From the NCBI GenBank assembly GCA_902540595.1, contig CACBNI010000003.1:1-64000 (forward strand): a stretch of DNA of 64,000 nucleotides, written 5' to 3'. Positions 8,657 to 20,143 of the stretch are shown here, one piece after another. This DNA comes from an uncultured Pelagibacteraceae bacterium. GTDB taxonomy: Bacteria; Pseudomonadota; Alphaproteobacteria; Pelagibacterales; Pelagibacteraceae. The position numbers and the translations under genes are program-made. Every line of letters begins with the position of its first letter. Within the stretch, counting starts at the first letter, position 1. Below the pieces are notes generated by a model. The model was not told where the DNA came from. It saw nothing but the letters and a program-made list of their open reading frames with translations, and did not search any database.

Positions 8657-10035
8657 TTAATTTTTCCTAAAATATATTGTTTAATTTCTTTGAGATTATT
8701 TTCAATTATACCATAATTTTCTTTCTCATCCAAAATAAACTTTAACTCATCCGGTAAATCAGATTTCAAGTTTATAGCCTTTAAAATTGCATCTGGAAAT
8801 TTACATGGGTGTGCAGTTGCAAGAACAATATTGTTTCCTTTTAAATCATGCTTATCAAAAGCACCATATCCTATAGCTGTATGTGGATCTAAAACTATAT
8901 TAAATTTTTCATAGATATTTTTTATCACATCAAGTGTTTCCTGCTCACTCATTCTTGCAGATAAAAAATCTTGATTAATTTTTTTTAATTTCTCAACGTC
9001 GATTGTATATTTGCCATCCTGTTTGATATTTTTCATATCATCTAAAGTTTGCGAACTATCATGATTATTTAAATCATAAATTAATCTCTCAAAATTACTT
9101 GCAATTTGAATGTCCATACTTGGAGAAATTGTTTCAGAGACATGTTCGGCTTCATATCTGCCTTTAGATATAGCTCTATGTAAAATATCGTTTTGATTTG
9201 TGGCTACTATTAATTTATTAATTGGAAGACCCAACTTCTTCGCCAAATAACCTGCATATACATCTCCAAAATTTCCAGTTGGTACTGAAAAATTTATTGG
9301 CTGATTGTCATCCTCGGCTAAAAAATAACAATAAAAATAATATACACTTTGCGCAATAATTCGGGCCCAATTAATTGAATTAACACCAGACATATTTATT
9401 TGATTAGAAAATTCTTTATCTGAAAACATGGATTTAACTGAATTTTGACAATCATCGAAGTTACCTTTTACAGCAATATTGAATACATTCTCATCTTTTC
9501 CGGTTGTCATTAATTTTCTTTGAACAGGTGAAATACGGTTATGAGGATGAAGAACAAATATATTTAAGTTTTTTTTCCCTTTAATTGCATCAATGGCAGC
9601 TGCACCAGTATCTCCTGATGTAGCAACTACAATATTAATCTTTTCATTTTCATTATTTAAATAATATTCATAAAAATTGCCCAAGAGTTGCATTGCAACA
9701 TCTTTAAAAGCTAAGGTTGGACCATGAAATAATTCAAGCACATAACGGTCACCCACTTTAATAAGATCAATAACATTATCTTTTCTGAAAACTGAGTAGG
9801 ATTTTTCTATTATTTTGCTTAATTCATTTTCCGAAGTAAAATTACCAATAAATGGATGAATAATTTCTTTTGCTAAATCTGAATAACTAAGTTTTTTAAA
9901 ATCACTAATTTCAGATTCTGAATATTTGTGTAAAGCCTCTGGTATAAAAAGACCACCATCATCAGCAAGGCCTTTAATAAAAACATCTTTAAATTCAAAC
10001 TTTTTTGATTTGTTTCTTGTGCTTATATACTTCAT
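8653..10035 (-). CDS. thrC: Threonine synthase
   Basis: 460 residues, normal for the long class of ThrC. The N-terminal family block appears as MKYISTRNKS and GLADDGGLFIPE. The PLP-binding lysine is in HGPTLAFKDVAMQLLG (about residue 113), and VATSGDTGAAAIDAI matches the phosphate loop. It converts O-phosphohomoserine to threonine. It lies just behind surf1 with no spacer, at the end of the cytochrome oxidase operon, a placement also known in other Alphaproteobacteria. Confidence 0.95.
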   Translation of the reverse strand: MKYISTRNKSKKFEFKDVFIKGLADDGGLFIPEALHKYSESEISDFKKLSYSDLAKEIIHPFIGNFTSENELSKIIEKSYSVFRKDNVIDLIKVGDRYVLELFHGPTLAFKDVAMQLLGNFYEYYLNNENEKINIVVATSGDTGAAAIDAIKGKKNLNIFVLHPHNRISPVQRKLMTTGKDENVFNIAVKGNFDDCQNSVKSMFSDKEFSNQINMSGVNSINWARIIAQSVYYFYCYFLAEDDNQPINFSVPTGNFGDVYAGYLAKKLGLPINKLIVATNQNDILHRAISKGRYEAEHVSETISPSMDIQIASNFERLIYDLNNHDSSQTLDDMKNIKQDGKYTIDVEKLKKINQDFLSARMSEQETLDVIKNIYEKFNIVLDPHTAIGYGAFDKHDLKGNNIVLATAHPCKFPDAILKAINLKSDLPDELKFILDEKENYGIIENNLKEIKQYILGKIK

Positions 10036-10689
10036 CTAATAATTTTTTTTTCTAAAATATAGATATATTAAAAGAATTGAAATCGCCATTGAAAACCAAG
10101 TAATTGCATACTTTTTATGATTGTTTGAAATTTTTGCAGTGATCACTCTTGGTTTTGGAATTTTATAGTTTCCATTTAAATAAATAATATAATTAGAAAA
10201 TTTTCTTCCAGTCTGATTAAAAATGTCATCTCTATCAAGGGTGAACCAATAATTTTTTTTAATTTCATTTTGGGGCTTAAACATACTTGACTTAGATTGT
10301 AACATTAAAGTTCCAAGTATTTCGTTTTGATTGATTTGATTGATTTCTGGTAGATCTTTTTTATCAAAAGGTATCCAGCCTCTGTTAATTAAATAGTTTT
10401 CATTTTCGATCAATATCGGGTTCACTACTTCAAACCCAGGTTTACCTTTTTCATTCAAACTATATAAATAAATTTGATTATCAAAATCAATTTGACCTGA
10501 GGTTTTTATTCTTAAATAGTTTATTTTATTGGTTTGAGTTAATTCTACAGGATCATTTTTTAGAGAATTTTCGATTTGATTTATTAAATCAAGCTTCCAA
10601 TTTAGTCTATAAATTTGCCAAAAACCTAATGAGAGAAGAACCAGAATTATAAACCAAACAAATACTGAAAATAAAAGTTTATTCTTCAA
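10036..10689 (-). CDS. SURF1 family cytochrome oxidase assembly protein
   Basis: 217 residues from the TTG at 10689, chosen because it lies just after the coxC stop; the ORF track instead starts at another TTG (10728) inside coxC. No ATG start is available in this region, so the start is uncertain. There is one membrane helix at each end (FSVFVWFIILVLLSLGFWQI and YAITWFSMAISILLIYLYF) with a periplasmic middle containing INRGWIPFDK, the SURF1 pattern. It assists haem insertion and assembly of subunit I. It sits between coxC and thrC. Confidence 0.88.
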   Translation of the reverse strand: MKNKLLFSVFVWFIILVLLSLGFWQIYRLNWKLDLINQIENSLKNDPVELTQTNKINYLRIKTSGQIDFDNQIYLYSLNEKGKPGFEVVNPILIENENYLINRGWIPFDKKDLPEINQINQNEILGTLMLQSKSSMFKPQNEIKKNYWFTLDRDDIFNQTGRKFSNYIIYLNGNYKIPKPRVITAKISNNHKKYAITWFSMAISILLIYLYFRKKNY

Positions 10690-10699
10690 GAGTTGTAAA

Positions 10700-11488
10700 T
10701 TAACTTCCCCAAATATAAATAGCAGCAAATAAGAATAACCAAACTACGTCAACAAAATGCCAGTACCAAGCTGCTGCTTCAAATCCAAAATGATGGTCTT
10801 TAGTAAAGTGACCTAATTTTCCTCGCCATAAACAAACAGCTAAAAATATTGTTCCAACTATTACGTGGAATCCGTGGAAACCCGTAGCCATATAAAAAAC
10901 TGCTCCATAAATGTGACCTGAATAATCAAAAGTGGCATGATGGTATTCGTATGCTTGTAATAAGGTAAAAAAGAAACCGAGCACTACAGTTGCTGTTAAC
11001 CCTTGAATAAATCCTTTTCTATCACCTTCGAGTAAAGAATGATGGGACCATGTAACTGTAGTTCCAGATAACAATAGTACTAAAGTGTTAATAAGAGGGA
11101 TATCCCATGGATCAAATGTTTCAATATCTTTTGGAGGCCAAACATTTCCAACAAACTCGTTTGGGAATAAACTTGCATCAAAATATGCCCAGAACCAAGC
11201 TACAAAGAACATCACTTCTGATGCAATAAACAATGTCATTCCATATCGATGATGAATTTGCACAACAGGAGTATGATGACCTTGATGTTCTGCTTCAATC
11301 ACAACATCTCTGAACCACATATAGGCTCCATAAACAACTAGTGCTAACCCAAGATACATTCCCCACGAAACATCGTTATGCATATAAAAAATTGAGCCTA
11401 TTGCTAAAACCAAGCAAGCAAATGATGTGTATATAGGCCAAGGGCTTGGGTCTACTAGGTGATAATCGTGTTTTTTTTCAGCTGACAT
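10700..11488 (-). CDS. coxC: Cytochrome c oxidase subunit III
   Basis: 262 residues, seven predicted membrane helices. Family blocks are plain: YHLVDPSPWPIYTSFA at the N terminus, FFVAWFWAYFDASLFPNE, TVTWSHHSLLEGDRKGF and the C-terminal EAAAWYWHFVDVVWLFLF. It stabilises the catalytic core of the aa3-type oxidase in the cytoplasmic membrane. It follows ctaG by nine bases and precedes surf1. Confidence 0.97.
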   Translation of the reverse strand: MSAEKKHDYHLVDPSPWPIYTSFACLVLAIGSIFYMHNDVSWGMYLGLALVVYGAYMWFRDVVIEAEHQGHHTPVVQIHHRYGMTLFIASEVMFFVAWFWAYFDASLFPNEFVGNVWPPKDIETFDPWDIPLINTLVLLLSGTTVTWSHHSLLEGDRKGFIQGLTATVVLGFFFTLLQAYEYHHATFDYSGHIYGAVFYMATGFHGFHVIVGTIFLAVCLWRGKLGHFTKDHHFGFEAAAWYWHFVDVVWLFLFAAIYIWGS

Positions 11489-11497
11489 TTTTCGTAA

Positions 11498-12031
11498 TTA
11501 TGATTGTTTATAGTAATCTGTCGAGAAAAAAGTATACGACATAGTTACGTCCTGTAAATTTTTTACGGTTGGATCATTTACAAGTTCTGGGTCTAAATAA
11601 AAAGTCATAACATAAGTTGCTTTTTCTCCAGCTTTCAGCTCCTGCTTCTCAAAACAAAAACAACCTAATTTACTATAGTATTTTCCAAAACTTGCAGGTG
11701 AAACATTAAAACTAGCAACACCATAAGTAGTATCATCTCCATAATTTTCTACTTCAAACTCTATTTTGTTAACTTGACCAACTTTAACATCTATTACATT
11801 AGATTTAGCCTTAAAGTCCCACGTAAGATTATTTACATTGGTATCAAATCTAACACTTACAACTTTATCTAAAACCATTTTTGGTGGTTCTTTAGAAACT
11901 TGTGTTGTTCCACCAAAACCTGTTACTCTGCAAAATAAATCGTAAAGTGGTACTGCAGCAAAAGATAAACCGAGCATCAAACAAAATATTCCTGCAAGTA
12001 GTATTGGCGTTAATGTTTTTTTTCTAATCAT
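11498..12031 (-). CDS. ctaG: Cytochrome c oxidase assembly protein CtaG (Cox11)
   Basis: 177 residues, with one N-terminal membrane anchor (ILLAGIFCLMLGLSFAAVPL), a conserved CRVTGFGGTTQV segment and a periplasmic immunoglobulin-like domain. The copper-binding motif CFCFEKQEL is present around residue 122. It delivers copper to the CuB site of subunit I. Its ATG overlaps the stop of the small upstream gene (ATGA), which suggests translational coupling. Confidence 0.95.
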   Translation of the reverse strand: MIRKKTLTPILLAGIFCLMLGLSFAAVPLYDLFCRVTGFGGTTQVSKEPPKMVLDKVVSVRFDTNVNNLTWDFKAKSNVIDVKVGQVNKIEFEVENYGDDTTYGVASFNVSPASFGKYYSKLGCFCFEKQELKAGEKATYVMTFYLDPELVNDPTVKNLQDVTMSYTFFSTDYYKQS

Positions 12032-12153
12032 ATCTGTCTGTCAAAAACTCCAACGTTATATAAAGTAAATAGAAACAAGAAAACCATAAAACCTAAAATT
12101 GCTATAGCTGTTAAAATATTCTTTTTTTTTGTTTTTTTATCAGGTGTCATCAT
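12028..12153 (-). CDS. Small CoxF-like membrane protein between ctaB and ctaG
   Basis: A 41-residue gene too short for the ORF track. It starts ATGATG and reads MMTPDKKTKKKNIL followed by a hydrophobic helix (ILTAIAILGFMVFLFLFTLY) and NVGVFDRQI. Its ATG overlaps the ctaB stop and its stop overlaps the ctaG ATG, both as ATGA, so it fills the gap with no base to spare. Alphaproteobacterial oxidase operons often hold a tiny single-helix gene at this place, called coxF in some annotations. Lysine-rich cytoplasmic N terminus plus one helix is all that can be said of its structure; assembly role is inferred from position. Confidence 0.8.
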   Translation of the reverse strand: MMTPDKKTKKKNILTAIAILGFMVFLFLFTLYNVGVFDRQI

Positions 12154-13061
12154 AAAATTTTATCAATCAAAAAAAGAACAAATATTAAAAATAAATATAA
12201 AATTGAATATCCAAAAATAGTTTTTGCTTTTTTCGAATCAAATTTGTTTTTCTTAAATTTGTAAAGTTCATAACATAAATAGTTATAGTAAAGTGTTAAA
12301 ATTAAAGAAGGTACTAAAAAAACTAGACTAACAAAGCCGATAGCGTAAGGCAAGATAATGACTGGTAACATCAGCATTGAATAAATAAATATATTTAATT
12401 TTGTGCTTTCTATTCCATTAGTTAATGGAAGCATTGGTATTTTTGCTCTTTTGTAATCATCAGATTTATATAAGCTTAAAGCCCAGAAATGGGATGGGGT
12501 CCAAAAAAAAATTATTAGAAAAAATATTATTGGCTCTAATGAAAGTGAATTAGTGGCAATTGTCCACCCAATTACTGGTGGCAAAGCGCCAGCAGCACCT
12601 CCTATTACTATATTTTGTGGAGTTTTTCTCTTAAGCCAGATTGTATAGACGAAAACATAAAACAAAATCGTGGATAACAATAAGCCAGCAGATATTCTAT
12701 TAGCAAAATAATCTAATGCTATTACAGAAAATATTGATAACGTAATACCAAATACTAATGCCTGATTTTTATTTACTTTTCCAGTTGGTATTGGCCTCAA
12801 ACAAGTCCTAGACATAAGTGCATCTAAATCAGATTCGTACCACATATTAAGTGCACCTGCTGCTCCTGCACCTATTGAAACTAAAATAATACCAATGATT
12901 GCGTCCTTAGTTGGAATAATATTTGGTGCCATCAATAAGCCTACAGCACAAGTAAAAATAACTAATGACATCACTCTTGGCTTCATTAGTTTAAATAATT
13001 CAGATAAATTAAATACGTCTTCCTGACTTAAATTTCTGTTTTTTAATTTAGACTTGATCAT
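12150..13061 (-). CDS. ctaB: Protohaem IX farnesyltransferase (haem O synthase)
   Basis: 303 residues, polytopic UbiA-superfamily prenyltransferase. The first Asp-rich motif is NMWYESDLDALMSRT (about residues 93-107) followed by RPIPTGKV, the haem O synthase version. The second region is SLYKSDDYKRAKIPMLP. It adds the farnesyl tail to haem B, the first step to the haem A used by subunit I. It lies between coxA and the small coxF-like gene. Also called cyoE or cox10. Confidence 0.95.
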   Translation of the reverse strand: MIKSKLKNRNLSQEDVFNLSELFKLMKPRVMSLVIFTCAVGLLMAPNIIPTKDAIIGIILVSIGAGAAGALNMWYESDLDALMSRTCLRPIPTGKVNKNQALVFGITLSIFSVIALDYFANRISAGLLLSTILFYVFVYTIWLKRKTPQNIVIGGAAGALPPVIGWTIATNSLSLEPIIFFLIIFFWTPSHFWALSLYKSDDYKRAKIPMLPLTNGIESTKLNIFIYSMLMLPVIILPYAIGFVSLVFLVPSLILTLYYNYLCYELYKFKKNKFDSKKAKTIFGYSILYLFLIFVLFLIDKIL

Positions 13062-13093
13062 TAGTTTTGTGTTTAAAAAATCTAAATTAATAC

Positions 13094-15543
<2,450 letters not shown>

Positions 15544-15603
15544 TTTTAATCACTATATAGATTGTCTTTAAAAAAATTACACTTTAGTTTTCGCGACAAA
15601 ATA

Positions 15604-16305
15604 TCAATTAATGGCGTAATTTATGATCGATATGGCAGAAATAACTGCAGTTTCAGATCTAAGAATGTTTTCATTAATTTTTATGGCTTGAACACCTTTG
15701 TAAGAGAGAATCTCCTCTCTTTCATGCTCAGAAAAGTCTCCTTCTGGGCCTACCACTATACAAGTTGGTTTACTACTGAGTTTTTTTAAATCTAACTTAT
15801 TGTTACTTGAATTAAGATCTGTGAAAATCAAATCAACATCGTTCTTATTTAAAAAACTATTAAGATTTTGTAGTTGTTCAATCTTTGGAATTTGAATTCT
15901 ATTCGATTGTTCGGTTGCTTCTATTATAACTTTTTCTAATCTTTCTTTATTTATTTTTCTAACTATTGTTCGGTCAAATATAATAGGTAAGAATTTTGTA
16001 ATTCCTAATTCAGTTGCTTTTTGAATCATAAAATTAAAGTAATTAGATTTAATAGGAGAAAAGGCTAACCAAAGTTCTTTAGAGTTTTCTACTTTTCTTA
16101 ATTGTTTGGTAATTTTAAATTCAACTGAGCTTTTTGAAATAGCTAAAATTTTTGCCTCCCATTCTCCACTATTATTAAATAAAGAAAAAACTTCGTCCTC
16201 TTCAATTCTCATAACTTTTGTAACATAATGAGATTGTGATTTATCAAGCTTGTCTGATAAATTAATAGATAAACTTTTTGGAAAAAATAATCTAATGTTA
16301 CTCAT
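15604..16305 (-). CDS. rsmE: 16S rRNA m3U1498 methyltransferase RsmE
   Basis: 233 residues from the ATG at 16305 (MSNIRLFFPKSL). The ORF track extends 63 residues further into the divergent HAD gene; that extension is antisense coding and is rejected. SPOUT-class blocks are present: LWLAFSPIKSNYFNFMIQKATELG, SNRIQIPKI, and the SAM-binding knot IVVGPEGDFSEHEREEI plus LGxxILR-like INENILRSETAVISA. It methylates U1498 in 16S rRNA. Only 16 bases separate its start from the divergent gene. Confidence 0.93.
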   Translation of the reverse strand: MSNIRLFFPKSLSINLSDKLDKSQSHYVTKVMRIEEDEVFSLFNNSGEWEAKILAISKSSVEFKITKQLRKVENSKELWLAFSPIKSNYFNFMIQKATELGITKFLPIIFDRTIVRKINKERLEKVIIEATEQSNRIQIPKIEQLQNLNSFLNKNDVDLIFTDLNSSNNKLDLKKLSSKPTCIVVGPEGDFSEHEREEILSYKGVQAIKINENILRSETAVISAISIINYAIN

Positions 16306-16321
16306 ATTAATAAAATAGTTG

Positions 16322-16984
16322 ATGAAAAATATTAAAGCAATAATTTTTGATGCATACGGTACACTGTTTGATGTCAATTCGGCTGCAGAGAAATGTAAAG
16401 ATAAAATTGGTGATAAATGGGAGGGCTTTGCAAACTTTTGGCGAACTACACAGTTAGAATATACTTGGCTTAGAAGTTTAATGAAAAGGCACAAAGATTT
16501 TTGGCAAATTACAGAAGATAGTTTGGATAAATCTATGAAAACTTACAAAATAGATCCTACGATGAAAAATGAACTATTGAATCTTTATAAAACTCTTTCT
16601 CCTTATAAAGAAGTGCATGAAGTTTTAATAAAACTTAAAGCAAAAAATTTTAAACTATCTATTCTTTCAAATGGAAATCCCTCCCTATTAGACGAATTAG
16701 TTAAAAGTAATAATTTAGAAAATTTGTTTGATGATCTTTTTTCAATAGAGCAAGTTGGAATTTATAAACCAGACTCTAAAGTTTATGATATACCGATAAA
16801 AAAATATCAAATTCAAAAAAATGAAGTTTATTTTCTGAGTGCGAACACATGGGATGTATCAGGTGGAGGAAATTATGGATATAATTCTATTTGGGTAAAT
16901 AGAAATAACAATATTTTTGATAAACTTGATTATTCGCCAAAACACCAAATTAAACAGCTTGGAGAATTACTTGATATACTCTAA
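16322..16984 (+). CDS. Type II haloacid dehalogenase-like HAD hydrolase
   Basis: 220 residues from ATG 16322. The nucleophilic Asp is in IIFDAYGTLFDVNS. The L-2-haloacid dehalogenase pattern is well preserved: FWRTTQLEYTWLRSLM (substrate Arg), SNGNPSLL, the Lys of VGIYKPDSKVYD, and SANTWDVSGGGNYGY. These match the active-site set of bacterial L-2-haloacid dehalogenases, which release halide from short 2-halo acids. Many HAD proteins act on phosphates instead, so the substrate is inferred. It is divergent from rsmE and precedes the pirin gene. Confidence 0.85.
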   Translation: MKNIKAIIFDAYGTLFDVNSAAEKCKDKIGDKWEGFANFWRTTQLEYTWLRSLMKRHKDFWQITEDSLDKSMKTYKIDPTMKNELLNLYKTLSPYKEVHEVLIKLKAKNFKLSILSNGNPSLLDELVKSNNLENLFDDLFSIEQVGIYKPDSKVYDIPIKKYQIQKNEVYFLSANTWDVSGGGNYGYNSIWVNRNNNIFDKLDYSPKHQIKQLGELLDIL

Positions 16985-17004
16985 TAAATTACTATGTCTT
17001 TAAA

Positions 17005-17841
17005 ATGAGAATCATTGAAATCAGTAAAATTATTGACCCTATCCCTGCATCTGATGGTGCGGGAGTTAAACTAAAAAGAAGTATTGGTGTAGAACCAAAT
17101 TATTTTGATCCATTTTTGATGTTAGATGAGTTTGGATCAGAGAATAGTGAGGACTACATTGCAGGTTTTCCACCACATCCACATCGAGGAATTGAAACAG
17201 TAACTTATATGTTAGCTGGAGATTTTGAACATAAAGATAGCACTGGAGGTGAAGGAAGAATGACTGCGGGAGATGTTCAGTGGATGAAAACCGGAAGTGG
17301 AATAATTCATTCCGAAATGCCCGCAATGAAAGAAGGTAAACTCCATGGATTTCAATTATGGATTAATATGCCTGCAAAATTAAAAATGAGTAAGCCTGAA
17401 TATATTTACATAGATGCAGATAAAATGAGTGTTCATAAAGATAAAGAGAAACAGGTTAAAGTCATAGCGGGAAATTTTGAAAATGCTGAAGGCCCTGTTA
17501 AAGGTCATAATGTTGAGCCAATCTATTTTGATATCGAGCTGACTAAAGATAAATTGTTTAACTATAAATTACCTTCAACTCATAATACTTTTATTTATCT
17601 AATAAATGGTGAAATTAAAATTGGAAAAAATAAACACGATAATGTAAAAGATAGTACTTTAATATTGTTGACTCGAGGAGAAGATCTAACAGTAAAAGCT
17701 AAATCAAATACTAAGTTTTTGGTGATTTCTGGAAAGCCTATTAATGAGAAAATAGCAAGAGGTGGTCCTTTTGTAATGAATACCAAAGCAGAAATCTTGC
17801 AAGCGGTTCAGGATTATCATAATGGTACATTTGTTAAATAA
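17005..17841 (+). CDS. Pirin family protein
   Basis: 278 residues, bicupin. The N-terminal cupin shows the metal-binding set PPHPHRGIETVTYML, ...HKDSTG and SGIIHSEMP, typical of pirin/YhhW. Some bacterial pirins have quercetin dioxygenase activity, others bind metabolic enzymes; nothing here tells them apart. The C-terminal cupin is preserved in outline (FIYLINGEIKIG). It lies 20 bases after the HAD gene and three before the quinone oxidoreductase gene, likely one transcript. Confidence 0.9.
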   Translation: MRIIEISKIIDPIPASDGAGVKLKRSIGVEPNYFDPFLMLDEFGSENSEDYIAGFPPHPHRGIETVTYMLAGDFEHKDSTGGEGRMTAGDVQWMKTGSGIIHSEMPAMKEGKLHGFQLWINMPAKLKMSKPEYIYIDADKMSVHKDKEKQVKVIAGNFENAEGPVKGHNVEPIYFDIELTKDKLFNYKLPSTHNTFIYLINGEIKIGKNKHDNVKDSTLILLTRGEDLTVKAKSNTKFLVISGKPINEKIARGGPFVMNTKAEILQAVQDYHNGTFVK

Positions 17842-17844
17842 ATT

Positions 17845-18816
17845 ATGAAAACTGTTAAAATAGAAAAGTTTGGTGGTCCTGAAGTATTACAAATTCAAAA
17901 TATTGAAATAAATAGACCAAAATCTAATGAAGTATTAATTAAAAATCTATCAATAGGAATAAATTTTATTGATACTTATAATCGAACAGGACTTTATCCA
18001 GTTCCATTACCTAGTGGTATTGGTTTAGAGGCTTGTGGAATAATCGAAGAAGTTGGGGATGATGTAAGATTATTTAAAGTTGGAGACCGAGTATCTCGTG
18101 CATCAGCACCTATCGGAGCTTACTCTGAAAAGCAGATCGTTCCAGAAAATAAACTTGTTTTAGTACCAAATGAAGTCTCAAACGAGATTGCTTCATGTAT
18201 AACTCTTAAAGGGATTACTGCTGAATACTTATTACATAGAGCTTATCCATTAAAAAAAGGTGATAAAATTCTTTATCATGCTGCGGCTGGGGGATTGGGC
18301 CAAATTTTATGTGCATGGGCAAACTCAATGGGTGCTAAAGTAATAGGTACAGTTGGATCAAAAGAGAAGGAAGAGATTGCAAAAAAAAATGGTTGTCACC
18401 ATGTGATTAATTATAGTGAGACAAACTTTGTTGAAGAAGTGGAAAAAATTGTTGGAAAAAACGGAATTGACGTTGTTTACGACGGTGTGGGTTTGACAAC
18501 TTTTGAAGGCTCAATTGAAGTACTTAAAATTAGAGGGATGATGGTAGCTTTTGGGAATGCCTCCGGTTACGTGGACACTATTGATGTAAAAAAACATATT
18601 AATGCTAAAGGTCTATTTTTTACTCGTCCTTCTATTGCTCACTATACTATTGAGAGAGAAGAGTTAGAGGAGTCAGCTAAAAAAGTTTTTGAAGCTGTTT
18701 TATCTGGTAAGTTTAAAATAGAAATTTCAAAAAAATACTCACTTGATGAGGTAAGACAAGCCCACAAAGATTTGGAAGGTAGATTGCTTACTGGGCCAGC
18801 AGTTATAATACCTTAA
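17845..18816 (+). CDS. qor: NADPH:quinone oxidoreductase, zeta-crystallin type
   Basis: 323 residues of the medium-chain dehydrogenase superfamily. The N-terminal GroES-like domain contains GINFIDTYNRTGLYPVPLP and GLEACGIIEEVG. The nucleotide site is LYHAAAGGLGQILCAWANSMG. Zinc ligands of alcohol dehydrogenases are missing, as in Qor. The C terminus GRLLTGPAVIIP is typical. It reduces quinones or other carbonyl compounds with NADPH in the cytoplasm. The stop lies close to the convergent DUF2721 gene. Confidence 0.9.
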   Translation: MKTVKIEKFGGPEVLQIQNIEINRPKSNEVLIKNLSIGINFIDTYNRTGLYPVPLPSGIGLEACGIIEEVGDDVRLFKVGDRVSRASAPIGAYSEKQIVPENKLVLVPNEVSNEIASCITLKGITAEYLLHRAYPLKKGDKILYHAAAGGLGQILCAWANSMGAKVIGTVGSKEKEEIAKKNGCHHVINYSETNFVEEVEKIVGKNGIDVVYDGVGLTTFEGSIEVLKIRGMMVAFGNASGYVDTIDVKKHINAKGLFFTRPSIAHYTIEREELEESAKKVFEAVLSGKFKIEISKKYSLDEVRQAHKDLEGRLLTGPAVIIP

Positions 18817-18822
18817 ATAATG

Positions 18823-19224
18823 TTAATTATAAATATCCATATCTGACATATGAAGCTTTAAAGCATTAGTTGAAACTTGAATTTCAACTATGAAAAATAT
18901 AATGGATATAATCATCGATAAACAACATGACCCAAAAATAATCCTCGCTATAAAAATCTCACTTAAATAGAGACCAAACACAGTCAGCATATTAAATAGA
19001 AAACCGAATGCTGCAAAAACCATTGAAAATTTCAAAAGGCTTATCCGTTTATTAAGATTAATAAATTGAGCTTTCCATTCAGGTGGGGTGTGTTTTTCAA
19101 AAACGTGAGCATCATGAATTTTTCTAATTAGTGCACTTAATGTATGGAATCTGTTACTGTAAACACCCATTAATAGAGGTATTGCTGGAAACATTAATGC
19201 TGTAACTGTGTAATCTATATTCAT
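18823..19224 (-). CDS. DUF2721 family membrane protein
   Basis: 133 residues with three predicted membrane helices: one at the N terminus (TVTALMFPAIPLLMGVY) and two in the second half. The segment NRFHTLSALIRKIHD after helix 1 matches the DUF2721 pattern as I remember it. The function of the family is unknown. It sits alone between convergent qor and divergent ubiA. Confidence 0.75.
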   Translation of the reverse strand: MNIDYTVTALMFPAIPLLMGVYSNRFHTLSALIRKIHDAHVFEKHTPPEWKAQFINLNKRISLLKFSMVFAAFGFLFNMLTVFGLYLSEIFIARIIFGSCCLSMIISIIFFIVEIQVSTNALKLHMSDMDIYN

Positions 19225-19273
19225 GCGAATCAGTTTGATTATGAAACTCCCCTTTGTTATTTACAAGTAAATT

Positions 19274-20140
19274 ATGAATCAATTAAAATTATTTATAGAA
19301 CTCACAAGATTAAAAAAACCAATTGGTTTTATGCTTTTGTTTTGGCCATGTATATGGGGACTTACAATAGTTTACGATTTTAATTCAGACTCATTTAAAT
19401 ACTTTTTTTATATTACTCTATTTCTTGGAGGATCTATTTTGATGAGATCAGCAGGCTGCATTGTAAATGATATAGTTGATAAAAATTTTGATAAAAAGGT
19501 AGAAAGAACTAAAGATAGACCAATTGCATCAGGTAAAGTATCTATTAAGTTAGGCTTATTCTATACTCTGGTTTTGTGTAGTCTAGCTTTTTTAATTTTA
19601 GTAAATTTTAACAGTTTCACTATTTTAATGGCATTAGCATCAATGCCATTAGCTTTTACATATCCTTTAATGAAAAGAATAACTTACTGGCCACAATTAT
19701 TTTTAGGAATAACATTCAATTATGGGCTGATTTTAGCATGGATTTCAATAACTAATCAAATTTCAATAATCCCAATCATATTTTATCTTGGAGCCATATT
19801 TTGGACATTAGGTTACGACACAATCTATGGTTTCCAGGATATTAAAGATGATGAAATTATAGGAGTAAAATCAACCTCAATAAAATTCAAAAAAAATCCA
19901 AAAAAATTTTTATTAATTTGTTATTCAACTTTTTTAATTTCACTAATTTTTATTGGATTTTTAGAAAATTTTAAAATTTTTTATTTTATGTTCTTAATTT
20001 TTCCAATTTTACAGCTTTTAAACTTCCAAATCAAAAAGCTAAATTTTGAAGATAAAAATGATTGTTTAAATAAATTTAAAAGTAACAATTTTTTAGGCTT
20101 ACTGATTTTTATAAATATTTTAGTGGGTAAATTAATTTAG
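19274..20140 (+). CDS. ubiA: 4-hydroxybenzoate polyprenyltransferase
   Basis: 288 residues, polytopic. The first Asp-rich motif is NDIVDKNFDKKVERTKDRP (about residues 65-83) and the second is YDTIYGFQDIKDDEIIGVK (about 180), typical of UbiA in ubiquinone synthesis. It attaches the polyprenyl tail to 4-hydroxybenzoate in the cytoplasmic membrane. It starts the plus-strand run that continues into lipid A export, three bases before msbA. Confidence 0.94.
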   Translation: MNQLKLFIELTRLKKPIGFMLLFWPCIWGLTIVYDFNSDSFKYFFYITLFLGGSILMRSAGCIVNDIVDKNFDKKVERTKDRPIASGKVSIKLGLFYTLVLCSLAFLILVNFNSFTILMALASMPLAFTYPLMKRITYWPQLFLGITFNYGLILAWISITNQISIIPIIFYLGAIFWTLGYDTIYGFQDIKDDEIIGVKSTSIKFKKNPKKFLLICYSTFLISLIFIGFLENFKIFYFMFLIFPILQLLNFQIKKLNFEDKNDCLNKFKSNNFLGLLIFINILVGKLI

Positions 20141-20143
20141 TTT

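Noticed and set aside
16306-16494. 63-residue N-terminal extension of the RsmE frame in the ORF track
   Set aside because: It lies antisense to the HAD gene, does not resemble RsmE, and the ATG at 16305 gives the normal protein length.
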